The notes under the pieces are model-generated. The model was not told where the DNA came from and did not search any database. It saw nothing but the letters and a program-made list of their open reading frames with translations. This document shows, in pieces, positions 38,736 to 47,957 of a stretch of 61,013 bases of DNA. Both the position numbers and the translations under genes were made by a program. Positions within the stretch are counted from its first letter, which is position 1. Each line of letters begins with the position of its first letter. Source of the DNA: Sedimenticola sp. (lineage in GTDB: Bacteria; Pseudomonadota; Gammaproteobacteria; Chromatiales; Chromatiaceae); contig DRKS01000030.1 in the NCBI GenBank assembly GCA_011051655.1, forward strand, positions 1 through 61,013, written 5' to 3'.

Positions 38736-39562
38736 CAGGAATCCCCCAGTATTTTCGATAGCTCGACGGAGCGGTCACGGGCGCTGGTCAGGGCCTGTTT
38801 GAACAGGGCGCGCAGGTCGCTTTCTTCCAGCACCTGCAGGGCCCTCTCCGTCGTGCCTCCCGGCGAGGTGACCCGCTGGCGCAGGACGGCCGGGCCGTCG
38901 CTGCTTTCCATGGCCATGCGGGCGGCGCCCAGGGCGGTCTGCAGGGTCAGCAGCCGGGCCGTTTCCGCCGGCAGTCCCAGCTCCACCCCGGCGGCCTCCA
39001 TGGCCTCCATGACGAGGAAGAAATAGGCGGGTCCGCTGCCCGACAGGGCGGTGACCGCATCCATCAGATCCTCATCGTCGACCCACTGGGTCAGGCCTAC
39101 GGCGCGCATGATGGATTCCGCCTGGTCCCTTTGCCTCGCCGATACCTGCGGGCTGGCGTGAAGCACGATGGCCCCGGTCTGGATCATCGCCGGGGTGTTG
39201 GGCATGGTGCGCACCAGGGCGACGTTTCCGCCCAGCCAGGTTTGCAGGTCCGGCTCCCGGATGCCGGCCGCAATGGAAATCACCAGGGGCCGCCGCTGCT
39301 GGACGATGTCCGCGACAGAGCGTGCCGCCTCTTCCATGGCCTGGGGCTTTACCGCCAGCACCAGCACCTCGGCCTCGGCCGCCGCCGCGGCATTGTCCTC
39401 CGCCGGCCGGATTTGAAAGTGGCCGGCCAGACCGGCCAGTTTGCTGCTGTCCGGATCACTGGCCAGGATGTGCCGTGGATCGTAGCCGTCGGCCACCAAT
39501 CCGCCGATCAGGCAGGCCGCCATATTGCCGCCGCCGATGAATGCTATGGTGCTGCTTTTCAT
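38735..39562 (-). CDS. proC: Pyrroline-5-carboxylate reductase
   Basis: A 275-aa NAD(P)H-dependent enzyme making proline. The Rossmann motif is IAFIGGGNMAACLIGGL; VRTMPNTPAMIQTGA and the C-terminal SPGGTTERALQVLE are family signatures. The start at 39562 (MKSSTIAFIGGGNM) places the dinucleotide site correctly; 18 further upstream residues would be unlike the family. It lies 68 bases after yggS. Confidence 0.97.
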   Translation of the reverse strand: MKSSTIAFIGGGNMAACLIGGLVADGYDPRHILASDPDSSKLAGLAGHFQIRPAEDNAAAAAEAEVLVLAVKPQAMEEAARSVADIVQQRRPLVISIAAGIREPDLQTWLGGNVALVRTMPNTPAMIQTGAIVLHASPQVSARQRDQAESIMRAVGLTQWVDDEDLMDAVTALSGSGPAYFFLVMEAMEAAGVELGLPAETARLLTLQTALGAARMAMESSDGPAVLRQRVTSPGGTTERALQVLEESDLRALFKQALTSARDRSVELSKILGDS

Positions 39563-39630
39563 GCTGTCTGTTTCGTTTTGAAAGTGTGCCTGCCGGATTC
39601 TACCGTTTTTTTCCAATCAGTATCGAGGTC

Positions 39631-40329
39631 CTAACGACTGGAAACCTTGGTTCTGGGCCCAAATATGGCTGTGCCGATACGCACAATGGTGGCGCCTTCG
39701 GCTATGGCGGCCTCCAGATCGCCGGACATGCCCATGGACAGGGTCGCCAGCGGCAGCGCCGGGGTGGCGAGCCGGTCCCGCAGTTCCCGCAGCCGCCTGA
39801 AGGGCAGGCGTTGTTGCTCCAGGGTCTCGGCCGGGGCGGGCAGGGTCATGAGGCCGCAAAGATTGAGCCGCGGCAGCTCCCGCAGCCGGGCAACCAGTTC
39901 GAAGGCCTCTTCCGGGGCTATGCCGGCCTTGGTGTCCTCTCCGCTCAGATTGATTTGAAGGCAGAGGTTCAGCGGCGGCAGCTCATCCGGCCGCTGGTCG
40001 TTTAGACGTTGCGCATGCCTGATGCTGCACAGGCTGTGGACCCAGTCGAAGTGCTCTGCGATGGCCCGGGTTTTGTTGCCCTGTATGCGGCCGATGAAGT
40101 GCCACTGGGCCTGGCTGGCGCGGAGCGCCCGGATCTTTTCCAGGGCCTCCTGCAAATAGCTTTCTCCAAAGCGGAGTTGACCGGCGGCCAAGGCGGCGCG
40201 GATATCCTCCGGCGGCCGGGTCTTGCTGACGGCCAGGAGCTGCACGGCGCCGGCCGGACGGCCGCAGCGGGCGGCCGCATCCCGAATACGCCGGTTGACG
40301 GTGTCCAGCCTGGCCCGTATTGCATTCAT
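39631..40329 (-). CDS. yggS: PLP homeostasis protein YggS
   Basis: A 232-aa PLP-binding barrel protein (PLPBP). The Lys that binds pyridoxal phosphate is in LLAVSKTRPPEDI, and HFIGRIQGNKTR and LSMGMSGDLEAAIAEGATIV are diagnostic. It buffers vitamin B6 and affects amino-acid metabolism rather than acting as a known enzyme. First gene of the yggS-proC-yggT-yggU run, divergent from pilT. Confidence 0.97.
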   Translation of the reverse strand: MNAIRARLDTVNRRIRDAAARCGRPAGAVQLLAVSKTRPPEDIRAALAAGQLRFGESYLQEALEKIRALRASQAQWHFIGRIQGNKTRAIAEHFDWVHSLCSIRHAQRLNDQRPDELPPLNLCLQINLSGEDTKAGIAPEEAFELVARLRELPRLNLCGLMTLPAPAETLEQQRLPFRRLRELRDRLATPALPLATLSMGMSGDLEAAIAEGATIVRIGTAIFGPRTKVSSR

Positions 40330-40628
40330 GTCGGTTGTCTATACTGCTACTGTCGCTGGCGGCTGCGAGCCGGAATTTCCCGGGTGCGCACGGCGGTATG
40401 GGGGGATTTTCCCTTTGATGGGAAGGGAGGCCGTCCCAATGGATCCGGCGCGAATGTTTGCCTCCTATACATTATTACCGGACGGCCGCTAAAACAAAAA
40501 CATGAAAAATTTCCTGTCCGCTATCCGTTCCCGGCCGGTCCGTCCCGCCTGCCGGCAGCGGTTGTCTATGAGCCTGGGCCTTGCCGGGATGTCGGTGAAA
40601 AGGCGAGCCCCCCTGTTGGAGATGTTGT
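40330..40628. promoter_or_regulatory. 299-bp divergent spacer yggS/pilT
   Basis: This must contain promoters for both sides, but I found no convincing -35/-10 pair or riboswitch. A frame from ATG 40502 to 40641 (46 codons, running into pilT) has no recognisable product. The only clear signal is the pilT ribosome site GGAG at 40618-40621. Confidence 0.45.
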
Positions 40629-41666
40629 ATGGATATTGCTGAGTTACTTGCTTTCAGTGTGAAACATGATGCGTCGGACCTGCACTTGTCCGCGGGCCTG
40701 CCGCCGATGATTCGTGTGGATGGCGATATCCGCCGTATCAATGTGCCGGCGCTGGATCACAAGGCGGTGCATGCGCTTGTCTATGACATCATGAACGACA
40801 AGCAAAGAAAGGATTACGAAGAGTTTCTCGAAACGGATTTTTCATTCGAGATTCCGGGCCTGGCGCGGTTCCGCGTCAATGCCTTCAATCAGGACCGGGG
40901 CGCCAGTGCGGTGTTCCGCACCATCCCGTCCAAGGTCCTGACGCTGGAAGAGCTGGGCGCCCCCGAGTCCTTCAAGGAGATCATCGACGTGCCCCGCGGC
41001 ATGGTGCTGGTCACCGGTCCCACAGGCTCCGGCAAATCCACCACCCTGGCCGCCATGATGGATTACAAGAATGACACCGAGTACGGCCACATCCTCACCA
41101 TCGAGGACCCCATCGAATTCGTGCATCAGAGCAAGAAATGCCTGATCAACCAGCGCGAGGTGCACCGGGATACCCTGGGGTTCGCCGAGGCCCTGCGCTC
41201 GGCGCTGCGCGAGGACCCGGATATCATCCTGGTGGGCGAAATGCGCGACCTGGAGACCATCCGCCTGGCCATGACCGCGGCCGAGACCGGCCACCTGGTG
41301 TTCGGCACCCTGCACACCAGCTCCGCCGCCAAGACGGTGGACCGTATCGTCGATGTGTTTCCGGCGGCGGAAAAGGCCATGATCCGGTCCATGCTGTCGG
41401 AGTCCCTGCGGGCCGTGATCTCCCAGACCCTGCTGAAGAAGATCGGTGGCGGCCGGGTGGCGGCCCATGAGATCATGGTGGGGACCCCCGCCATCCGCAA
41501 CCTCATCCGGGAGGACAAGGTCGCCCAGATGTACTCGGCCATCCAGACCGGCCAGGCGGTGGGCATGCAGACCCTGGATCAGTGTCTTCAGAGCCTGGTG
41601 GAAAGGAAGTTGATAAGCCGGGCGGATGCGAGATCGAAGGCGATGAACAAGGAGCAATTCACCTGA
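40629..41666 (+). CDS. pilT: Type IV pilus retraction ATPase PilT
   Basis: A 345-aa hexameric ATPase that depolymerises pili for twitching and DNA uptake. It starts MDIAELLAFSVKHDASDLHL and has Walker A GPTGSGKST, the Asp box EDPIEF, the Walker B region GEMRDLETI, the His box GTLHTSSAAKT and the PilT AIRNLIRE motif near the C terminus. No pilU follows, unlike in Pseudomonas. The TGA stop begins the 17-bp repeat at 41664. Confidence 0.98.
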   Translation: MDIAELLAFSVKHDASDLHLSAGLPPMIRVDGDIRRINVPALDHKAVHALVYDIMNDKQRKDYEEFLETDFSFEIPGLARFRVNAFNQDRGASAVFRTIPSKVLTLEELGAPESFKEIIDVPRGMVLVTGPTGSGKSTTLAAMMDYKNDTEYGHILTIEDPIEFVHQSKKCLINQREVHRDTLGFAEALRSALREDPDIILVGEMRDLETIRLAMTAAETGHLVFGTLHTSSAAKTVDRIVDVFPAAEKAMIRSMLSESLRAVISQTLLKKIGGGRVAAHEIMVGTPAIRNLIREDKVAQMYSAIQTGQAVGMQTLDQCLQSLVERKLISRADARSKAMNKEQFT

Positions 41667-41680
41667 GAAATGCGGGTTAA
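41664..41680 (+). repeat. 17-bp repeat TGAGAAATGCGGGTTAA, copy 2
   Basis: Identical to 204-220. Its first three bases are the stop codon of pilT, so the repeat lies exactly at a gene end, as the larger elements in this window do. Confidence 0.5.
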
Positions 41681-41703
41681 TCCGGACGCGGATCAAATGC
41701 GGC

Positions 41704-42321
41704 ATGTACCATGGTGAGCGCTTCAACAGTATCAGTCACCTGGTGGGGGCCATCGCCGCCGCCGCGGGGCTGGTGGTGCTGGTGTATATGGCGGTGCAAC
41801 AGGATGATCCCTGGAAGATCGTCAGCTTCACGCTCTACAGCACCACCCTTTTTCTGCTGTTTTTGATCTCGACGCTTTATCACAGCCTTCGGGGCAGGGC
41901 GAAGGCGATTTTCCAAAAGCTTGATCACTTTGCCATTTATCTTCTGATCGCAGGCAGCTATACGCCGTTCACGCTGATTACGCTGGATGGCGCCTGGGGA
42001 TGGTCGCTGTTTGGATCCGTGTGGGGCCTGGCCGTTATTGGAATCATCGTTGACGCCCTGGGCAAAAGCGAACGCCGCCTCATTCCGATGATCATCTATC
42101 TGTTGATGGGCTGGTCCATTCTCGTCGCCATCTATCCGCTTTCAAAGGTCCTGCCCGCCGGCGGCATGGTGGGGCTGGTTGCCGGCGGGTTGTTTTATAC
42201 CGTTGGTATTTTCTTTTATGTCCGGGATGAGGTAATGCGCCATGCCCATGGCATCTGGCACCTGTTCGTCCTTGCCGGCAGCGCCTGCCACTATGCGACT
42301 GTCGCCATATATGTGGCTTAG
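41704..42321 (+). CDS. Hemolysin III / PAQR-family membrane protein
   Basis: A 205-aa protein with seven predicted TM helices. The family metal-site residues are visible: a Ser-His pair (STLYHS), an Asp in FQKLDHFAIYLLIAGSYTPF, and the C-terminal H-x-x-x-H (HGIWHLFVLAGSACHY). Despite the name, members are probable zinc-dependent membrane hydrolases. The last codon is followed by TAG, two bases of which belong to MITE copy C. Confidence 0.92.
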   Translation: MYHGERFNSISHLVGAIAAAAGLVVLVYMAVQQDDPWKIVSFTLYSTTLFLLFLISTLYHSLRGRAKAIFQKLDHFAIYLLIAGSYTPFTLITLDGAWGWSLFGSVWGLAVIGIIVDALGKSERRLIPMIIYLLMGWSILVAIYPLSKVLPAGGMVGLVAGGLFYTVGIFFYVRDEVMRHAHGIWHLFVLAGSACHYATVAIYVA

Positions 42322-42468
42322 GAGCCTGTCGGGTTTAGGTGATCGTAGCGAGGGAAAGCTTTTTTGATTGAATGAGGCGAATATTGAGCATATTTAACGA
42401 ATTCAATCGGGAAATCTGGCCAAAATGGCTTTTCCGCAGTAGATTCATCCTAAACCCGACAGGCTCCT
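42320..42468 (+). repeat. MITE-like palindromic element, copy C
   Basis: A 149-bp element almost identical to copy A but lacking about 14 bases of the left arm (the stretch CATTTTGAGTCAGA). The ends are AGGAGCCTGTCGGGTTTAGG and CCTAAACCCGACAGGCTCCT. It fills the whole gap between two convergent genes: the left end overlaps the TAG of the hemolysin-III gene and the right end overlaps the TAA of the histidine kinase on the other strand. Confidence 0.9.
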
Positions 42469-44321
42469 TAGGGCCGGGGATTATTGTTTTGCAATAACGC
42501 CTGCGCCAGACCGAGCAGCGCATTTGCTTCCATGGGCTTGGTGAGGTACCCGCGGATACCCAGCTCCCGGGCCCGCGCCTCATCCACTTGGTCGCTGTAG
42601 CCGGTACAGAGGATCACGGCAAGCCCGGGCCTCAGGGCCAGTAATTCCTGCGTCAGTTCCACCCCGGTCAGTTTTGGCATGGTCTGGTCCGTCACCACCA
42701 GGTCAAAGGCATTTGGGTCACCCCTAAACAGATCGAGCGCGGCCCGGGCATCGGTCATCAGCGTTACCCGGTGGCCGCGGCTCTCGAAAAGGTCCCCCAT
42801 GAACCGGGCAACGGATACCTCATCGTCAACGACCAGGATATGGGCATTGTTCATTCTTTCGCTTGTCCGCTTGGTTGCGCCTTCGGCATCCTGGTCCTGT
42901 GTTGGCGCGCTGTCTGCCGCGGGAAACAGTACCCGAAATGTGGTTCCCTCTCCCGGCGCCGAATCGACCAGGATGTGGCCGCCATGCTGGTGCACGATGC
43001 CGTGCGCCATGGACAATCCCATGCCCGTGCCCTTGCCCACTTCCTTGGTCGTGAAGAAGGGTTGGAAAATGCGGCTCAACTGATCTTTGCTCATGCCGGA
43101 GCCGCTGTCGCGCACCGACAGTTCGACATATTCCCCCGCCGCGATGCCGGCGTGGCAGGAGTTGCATATGTCATGGGCGCCTGCATTCGTTTGCCCATGG
43201 CGTTTCCCACGGCCGATGGCGTGCATGCGCCGCACCCGGATGTCAACACGGCCCTTGCCTTCCAGGGCGTCCCGGGCATTGATGCAAAGATTCATCACCA
43301 CCTGATACAACTGCACCGGGTCTAACACGACGGCCGGCGCATCTTTATCAAATTCCGTGGACAGTTCGATGGTGGAAGGCAGGGTGGCCCGCAACATTTT
43401 TGCCGCTTCCTTCACCAACGGCTGCAACGTCATCCGCCGGGGCTCGGTGGTGGTGCCGCGGCTGAACGCCAGCATCTGGGCAATCAGGTCACGGGCCCGT
43501 TCCCCGGCATGATAGACCTCGCTGAGGTATTCCCGCAGCTCGGTGTCTTTTTCCCCCACATGGCGTTCCAGGGCCAGGCCGGTGAACCCCAGGATGGATG
43601 CCAGGATGTTGTTGAAGTCGTGGGCGATGCCGCCGGTCAGCTGGCCGATGGCTTCCATCTTCTGGGCCTGCTGCAGCTGGCGCTGCAACCGGTGACGCTC
43701 GGCATGGGAGCGCAATGTGGCGATGCCGAATGCCAGGTCATCGGCCAGTTCCTGGAGCAACCGGACTTCCTCAGCATCAAAGGCGTCCGCCTCGGCGGCA
43801 TAGATATTCAGCGCCCCAAATGCCTTCTCTTTGTTGACGATGAGCGGCAGCGCAAGGGATGAGCGGTATCCCCGTTTCAGCGCCGAATCCCGCCATGGCG
43901 CATAGCGGGGATCCTCCATGATATCGCGAATACTGCTGGGCTTGCCCGTTCGAATAGCCGTGCCCGTGGGGCCCTGCCCGTGCTCCGTATCGCCCCAGGT
44001 CAGCTTTAGTGTATCGAGGTAGCCTCCCTCATAGCCCGCCTGCGCCACGGGCCTGACGGTCTTTGCCTCGTCGTGCTCCACAAGACCGACCCAGGCCAGG
44101 CGGTAGCCCGCTATTTCCACGATAATGCGGCAGACCTTGTCCAATAGCTCTGTCTTGTCAGCGGCCCTCAGCAGCGCCTCGTTGCAGGCCCTCAGCGCCT
44201 GCAATGCCCGGTTCGTCTTGCGCAACGACAGCGCCGCCGGTTTGCCTTCGCTAATGTCCCCTGGGATCCCCGGCGCCGGCCGCCGGCAGTCTACGGGGGG
44301 CTTGTGGTTTTCACTGGTCAT
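42468..44321 (-). CDS. Cytoplasmic hybrid histidine kinase (GAF-HisKA-HATPase-REC) with CxxCH insert
   Basis: A 617-aa soluble kinase with a GAF domain (about 40-215), phosphoacceptor box [13 protein letters not shown] (near 230), the ATPase N box [10 protein letters not shown] and G boxes DSGSGM and GTGMGLSM, then a receiver (about 490-610) with VTDQTMP and [12 protein letters not shown]386-N-S-C389-H390 sits between the N box and G1. No TM, so the signal is internal. The ATG at 44321 is 2 bases after the stop of the upstream kinase; a longer upstream frame is contained in that gene. The TAA stop overlaps MITE copy C. Confidence 0.9.
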   Translation of the reverse strand: MTSENHKPPVDCRRPAPGIPGDISEGKPAALSLRKTNRALQALRACNEALLRAADKTELLDKVCRIIVEIAGYRLAWVGLVEHDEAKTVRPVAQAGYEGGYLDTLKLTWGDTEHGQGPTGTAIRTGKPSSIRDIMEDPRYAPWRDSALKRGYRSSLALPLIVNKEKAFGALNIYAAEADAFDAEEVRLLQELADDLAFGIATLRSHAERHRLQRQLQQAQKMEAIGQLTGGIAHDFNNILASILGFTGLALERHVGEKDTELREYLSEVYHAGERARDLIAQMLAFSRGTTTEPRRMTLQPLVKEAAKMLRATLPSTIELSTEFDKDAPAVVLDPVQLYQVVMNLCINARDALEGKGRVDIRVRRMHAIGRGKRHGQTNAGAHDICNSCHAGIAAGEYVELSVRDSGSGMSKDQLSRIFQPFFTTKEVGKGTGMGLSMAHGIVHQHGGHILVDSAPGEGTTFRVLFPAADSAPTQDQDAEGATKRTSERMNNAHILVVDDEVSVARFMGDLFESRGHRVTLMTDARAALDLFRGDPNAFDLVVTDQTMPKLTGVELTQELLALRPGLAVILCTGYSDQVDEARARELGIRGYLTKPMEANALLGLAQALLQNNNPRP

Positions 44322-44323
44322 GT

Positions 44324-47300
44324 TTACAGCTTCTCCCGTGTCGCCGCGCCTTTTGCACCAGCCGGCACTTCCCGTAGCAATTCCGATATCCTGCGCAGGA
44401 ATGCATCCGACGCCAGTGGCTTTTCCAGGTAGCCGCGGATACCCAGGGCCTTGGCCCCGGCTTCGTCCACCTGATCGCTGTAGCCGGTGCACAGGACCAC
44501 CGGCAACGCCGGACGGATCCGCAGCATCGCCTGCGCCAGCTCCGCGCCGCTCAGCCCGGGCATGGTCTGGTCGGTCACGACCAGGTCGAATGCCTCCGGA
44601 TCCGCCCTGAAGTTCTCCAGGGCGGCGTGGCTGTCCGTTTCCACCGCCACGCGGGCGCCGTGGTTTTCCAGCAGTTCCGCCAGGAACTGTCCCACGGAAG
44701 TCTCGTCGTCCACTACGAGGATATGGGCGTCAAGGAGTTGTTGGGGTGGCCTGCTTTTGCCGCCGTCTTCCGTGTCCGCGGCGTCGGCCCTTCCGCCGGC
44801 CAGGGGGAACAGCAGCCGAAAAGTACTGCCGCGGCCCGGCTGTGAATCCACCAGGATATGTCCATGGTGGCCGTGCATAATGCCGTGCACCATGGACAGC
44901 CCCATGCCCGTGCCCTTGCCCACCTCCTTGGTGGTGAAAAACGGGTCGAAGATGCGGTCTAGCCGGTCTGGCTTGATGCCGTGGCCGGCGTCCTGCACGA
45001 ACAGCTCGATGTGGTCGCCCGTCACCCGCTCATGACAGGAGCGGCACTCCGCCGCCATGCCGCTGATGCGCCGCAGGCCGATGGTCATGCTTCCCCTTCC
45101 TTCCATGGCGTCCCGCGCATTGATGCACAGGTTCATCACCAGCTGTTGCAGTTGCACCGGATCGGTCATGACAGGCGGCAGGCCTTCCTCGAACTCGGTA
45201 TGCAATTCGATACTGGAGGGCAGGGTGGAGCCCAGCATCTTGAGCGATTCTTTCAGCAGCGGCGCCAACAGCAGCGGCTTCAGTTCCATTTCCCCGCCCC
45301 GGCTGAAGGCCAGCATCTGCGCCACCAGATCGCGCGCCCGCCTCCCCGAGTTGTAGACTTCATCGAGATATCGTTCGAGCTTTCCGTCGCGGTATCGCCG
45401 GATCTCTTCACGCGCCAGTTCCGTGTACCCCATGATGGATACCAGGATGTTGTTGAAGTCATGGGCGATGCCGCCGGTCAACTGGCCGATGGCCTCCATT
45501 TTTTGGGCCTGTTGCAACTGGCGCTGCAATTGCTGGCGTTCAGTGATGTCGCGCTTGATGCCAACGAAGTGGATGATCTCTCCCGTATCGTCCAGCACCG
45601 GCGTAATGGTTTCCTCTTCCGGGTACAGGCTGCCGTCCTTGCGCTTGTTCCACAATTCTCCGTGCCATGTCCTGCCGGAGACTATGGTGTCCCACAGGTC
45701 TTTATAGAACGCCCGGTCGTGCTTGCCGGACTTCAATATGCGCGGATTCCGGCCCACCACCTCATCGAAGGCATAGCCGGTAAGCCGGGTATAGGCCGTA
45801 TTGACCCACTGGATATTCCCGTCCCGGTCGGTAATGACAATCCCCTCGGCCGTGGCCTCCAGGGCCGAGGTCTGCAGGTGTGTTTTGGCCCGCGCGGATT
45901 CGAGTGCGATCGCCTCGGAAAGGATATTCGCCACCGCCTGGAGAAAATGGATATCGTCTTTGGTGAATTCCTGCTGCCTGCTGGTATGAGCGCCGAGTAC
46001 GCCGAACGGCTGGTTCCCGCCATGGATGATGACGCTCATGCCGCTGACGATGCCGTAATCGCGCAGCAGCCGCGGTCCGTCAAAGCGCGCATCCTGGCGC
46101 AGGTCCCTGACGATCACCGGGTCACTGGATGCCAGGGTGTAACCCGCCTGTGAATCCATCCCGGCGGGTACGGTCGCGAGGCCGACCAGTCCCGGTTTCC
46201 AGCCCGTGCCGGCGCGCAGCAGGAAGGCCTCGCCCCCGGGAAGCAGCTCCAGGATCTTGCAGTATTCAACGCCCAGGACCTCGGCAACCTGCTTGACGAT
46301 CATGTTCATCAATGCGTCCAGCCCCACCCCTGACAGGGCCTGTTGCCCGAATTGCGCCACCGCGGCCTGCTGGCGCGCGCGCCTCCTGAGTTCGTCCTCC
46401 GCCTGCAGGCGCTGCGTGCGCACAGTGGCCAGCCACCAGCCGCCGGCAATCAGCAGCATGTAGACAGGCCCGGCTATCAGCGCCAGTTTTGTAATAATCC
46501 TGTGGACGCCGGCGTCCAGCGCCCGCTGCGGCAGGCGTGTGACAATTTTCCAGGAATCCCCTTTGTCCCGGCGCCGGCCACTGCCGTGCGTGGCCGGTGA
46601 TGTCCCGTGGCTTGCCTGGCGCGCCTCCGAGGCCGGATAGATGGTGTCGAACGTAATCAGGCCGTCGCCGCCATAAAACTGGCCCGAATCGGACTGCCGG
46701 ATTCGCTCCCAGATCTGGGGGAACCGGCTTTCAAATTTATGGCCGTGACCTGCTCCGGGGTCCTGCGGCAGGGCCGATTGGGGAGAAGAAAGCCAGAATC
46801 CATCCGCGGTGGTGATCATTACGTGGTTGTTTGCGTCGGCGACCACGTCGTTGAATTTTTCGATCAGCCGGGATGCCAGGTAATTTATAATGACCATGCC
46901 CCTTTTCTCCCCCTCACCGTTGAACAGGGGGGTGGCGAAACGGATCATCGGCTTGGGGGGGATCTCCACTTTCCCGTGCTCGATATTCAGGTCCAGGGGG
47001 GAAACAAACACCTCTCCCATTCCAAGGCGCAGGGTGTCCCGAACATAATACCGGTGGCGCTTGTCCTGAAGCCGCTCCTGCGGGACGATGCCGGGACGGC
47101 CGGCGTTGAAGTTGACCCTGATGACTTCCATCCCCCTTGTATCGATAAGCCGGATCTGGTCATAGCGGCGTTTCTTCTCGGTGAATATCAGGAATTCCCG
47201 CTCCAGATGGTCCAACCTCCCGGGCCCCGGCTGCTTTGGGCCTGTACCGGAGAATTCGGTGTGCCGGGCGAGGATCATCAGGTCGCTGACGACGCTTTCG

Positions 47301-47509
47301 AGTTCCTCCCTGAGCAGCTGTTTTCCGAGCTTGATATGGGAGGCCCCGTCGGCCTGGTGAACGAGTCTTTCTCTTTTGAGTTCGGAAAAGTAGATGTAGG
47401 CGACGATCAGTCCGAATGCGACCGACAGCGGCAAAAACACCTGCAGAAACTGTTTTATCAAGTTCCTCGCACGCACGCCCTTTGGCGCTGCTGTGGCTTC
47501 AGCCGGCAT
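44324..47509 (-). CDS. Membrane hybrid histidine kinase (Cache-GAF-PAS-HisKA-HATPase-REC) with CxxCH insert
   Basis: A 1061-aa sensor. It has a TM at about 20-40, a large periplasmic double-Cache-like domain (about 45-330, IRLIDTRGMEVIRVNF and FVSPLDLNIEHGKVEIPPKP), a TM at about 345-367, GAF (about 395-540), PAS (about 550-665, EGIVITDRDGNIQWVN), and HisKA with [13 protein letters not shown]. The ATPase domain carries C822-R-S-C825-H826, and a C-terminal receiver (about 930-1050) follows. The core from HisKA to REC is highly similar to the next gene, indicating duplication. It overlaps the receiver gene upstream by 11 bases. Confidence 0.92.
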   Translation of the reverse strand: MPAEATAAPKGVRARNLIKQFLQVFLPLSVAFGLIVAYIYFSELKRERLVHQADGASHIKLGKQLLREELESVVSDLMILARHTEFSGTGPKQPGPGRLDHLEREFLIFTEKKRRYDQIRLIDTRGMEVIRVNFNAGRPGIVPQERLQDKRHRYYVRDTLRLGMGEVFVSPLDLNIEHGKVEIPPKPMIRFATPLFNGEGEKRGMVIINYLASRLIEKFNDVVADANNHVMITTADGFWLSSPQSALPQDPGAGHGHKFESRFPQIWERIRQSDSGQFYGGDGLITFDTIYPASEARQASHGTSPATHGSGRRRDKGDSWKIVTRLPQRALDAGVHRIITKLALIAGPVYMLLIAGGWWLATVRTQRLQAEDELRRRARQQAAVAQFGQQALSGVGLDALMNMIVKQVAEVLGVEYCKILELLPGGEAFLLRAGTGWKPGLVGLATVPAGMDSQAGYTLASSDPVIVRDLRQDARFDGPRLLRDYGIVSGMSVIIHGGNQPFGVLGAHTSRQQEFTKDDIHFLQAVANILSEAIALESARAKTHLQTSALEATAEGIVITDRDGNIQWVNTAYTRLTGYAFDEVVGRNPRILKSGKHDRAFYKDLWDTIVSGRTWHGELWNKRKDGSLYPEEETITPVLDDTGEIIHFVGIKRDITERQQLQRQLQQAQKMEAIGQLTGGIAHDFNNILVSIMGYTELAREEIRRYRDGKLERYLDEVYNSGRRARDLVAQMLAFSRGGEMELKPLLLAPLLKESLKMLGSTLPSSIELHTEFEEGLPPVMTDPVQLQQLVMNLCINARDAMEGRGSMTIGLRRISGMAAECRSCHERVTGDHIELFVQDAGHGIKPDRLDRIFDPFFTTKEVGKGTGMGLSMVHGIMHGHHGHILVDSQPGRGSTFRLLFPLAGGRADAADTEDGGKSRPPQQLLDAHILVVDDETSVGQFLAELLENHGARVAVETDSHAALENFRADPEAFDLVVTDQTMPGLSGAELAQAMLRIRPALPVVLCTGYSDQVDEAGAKALGIRGYLEKPLASDAFLRRISELLREVPAGAKGAATREKL

Positions 47510-47930
47510 GGAGGGCCGGCCGGGATTCGTTACCCATCATCACCTGCCTTATAGTCTTGCGCAGCATGTCCGCCGTGAATGGCTTGGCCAGGGTGGCGCT
47601 GGCGCCCAAGTTATGGGCTATCTCAAGATAATTTTCGGCAAATCCCGCATTCCCGCCGGATATGGCGACAATGGGGGTCACGGGATCCTGTTTCTTGATC
47701 GTGATGATGAGCTCGATGCCCTCCTGCTCGGGCATCACGATATCGGTGATGATCAGCTGCGGTCGCTGGCGGAGATAGCTTTCCCATCCCTGTTTTCCGT
47801 CTGCGGCCTCGCAAATGCGAAAACCTTCCCCCTCCAGTAATGTCCGCAAATAACGGCGGAATTGGGCGTCATCGTCCACTATCAGCACCAGCGGCGGTGA
47901 GCCGGATGCACTGAATCGATCATTTGACAT
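47499..47930 (-). CDS. Single-domain response regulator (REC)
   Basis: A 143-aa receiver with no output domain. The acidic pocket is VDDD, the phospho-acceptor D63 is in IITDIVMPEQEG, the Thr/Ser switch is in IVAISGG and the Lys is in TLAKPF. Such proteins shuttle phosphate in relays or act on protein targets (CheY-like). Second gene of the phosphorelay operon, overlapping the large kinase. Confidence 0.93.
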   Translation of the reverse strand: MSNDRFSASGSPPLVLIVDDDAQFRRYLRTLLEGEGFRICEAADGKQGWESYLRQRPQLIITDIVMPEQEGIELIITIKKQDPVTPIVAISGGNAGFAENYLEIAHNLGASATLAKPFTADMLRKTIRQVMMGNESRPALHAG

Positions 47931-47957
47931 TTGCTCTCTCCAATCCGGTGGGCCTTT

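Noticed and set aside
40502-40641. 46-codon frame upstream of and overlapping pilT
   Set aside because: No ribosome site or recognisable product; the Arg/Pro-rich composition is that of noncoding GC-rich sequence.
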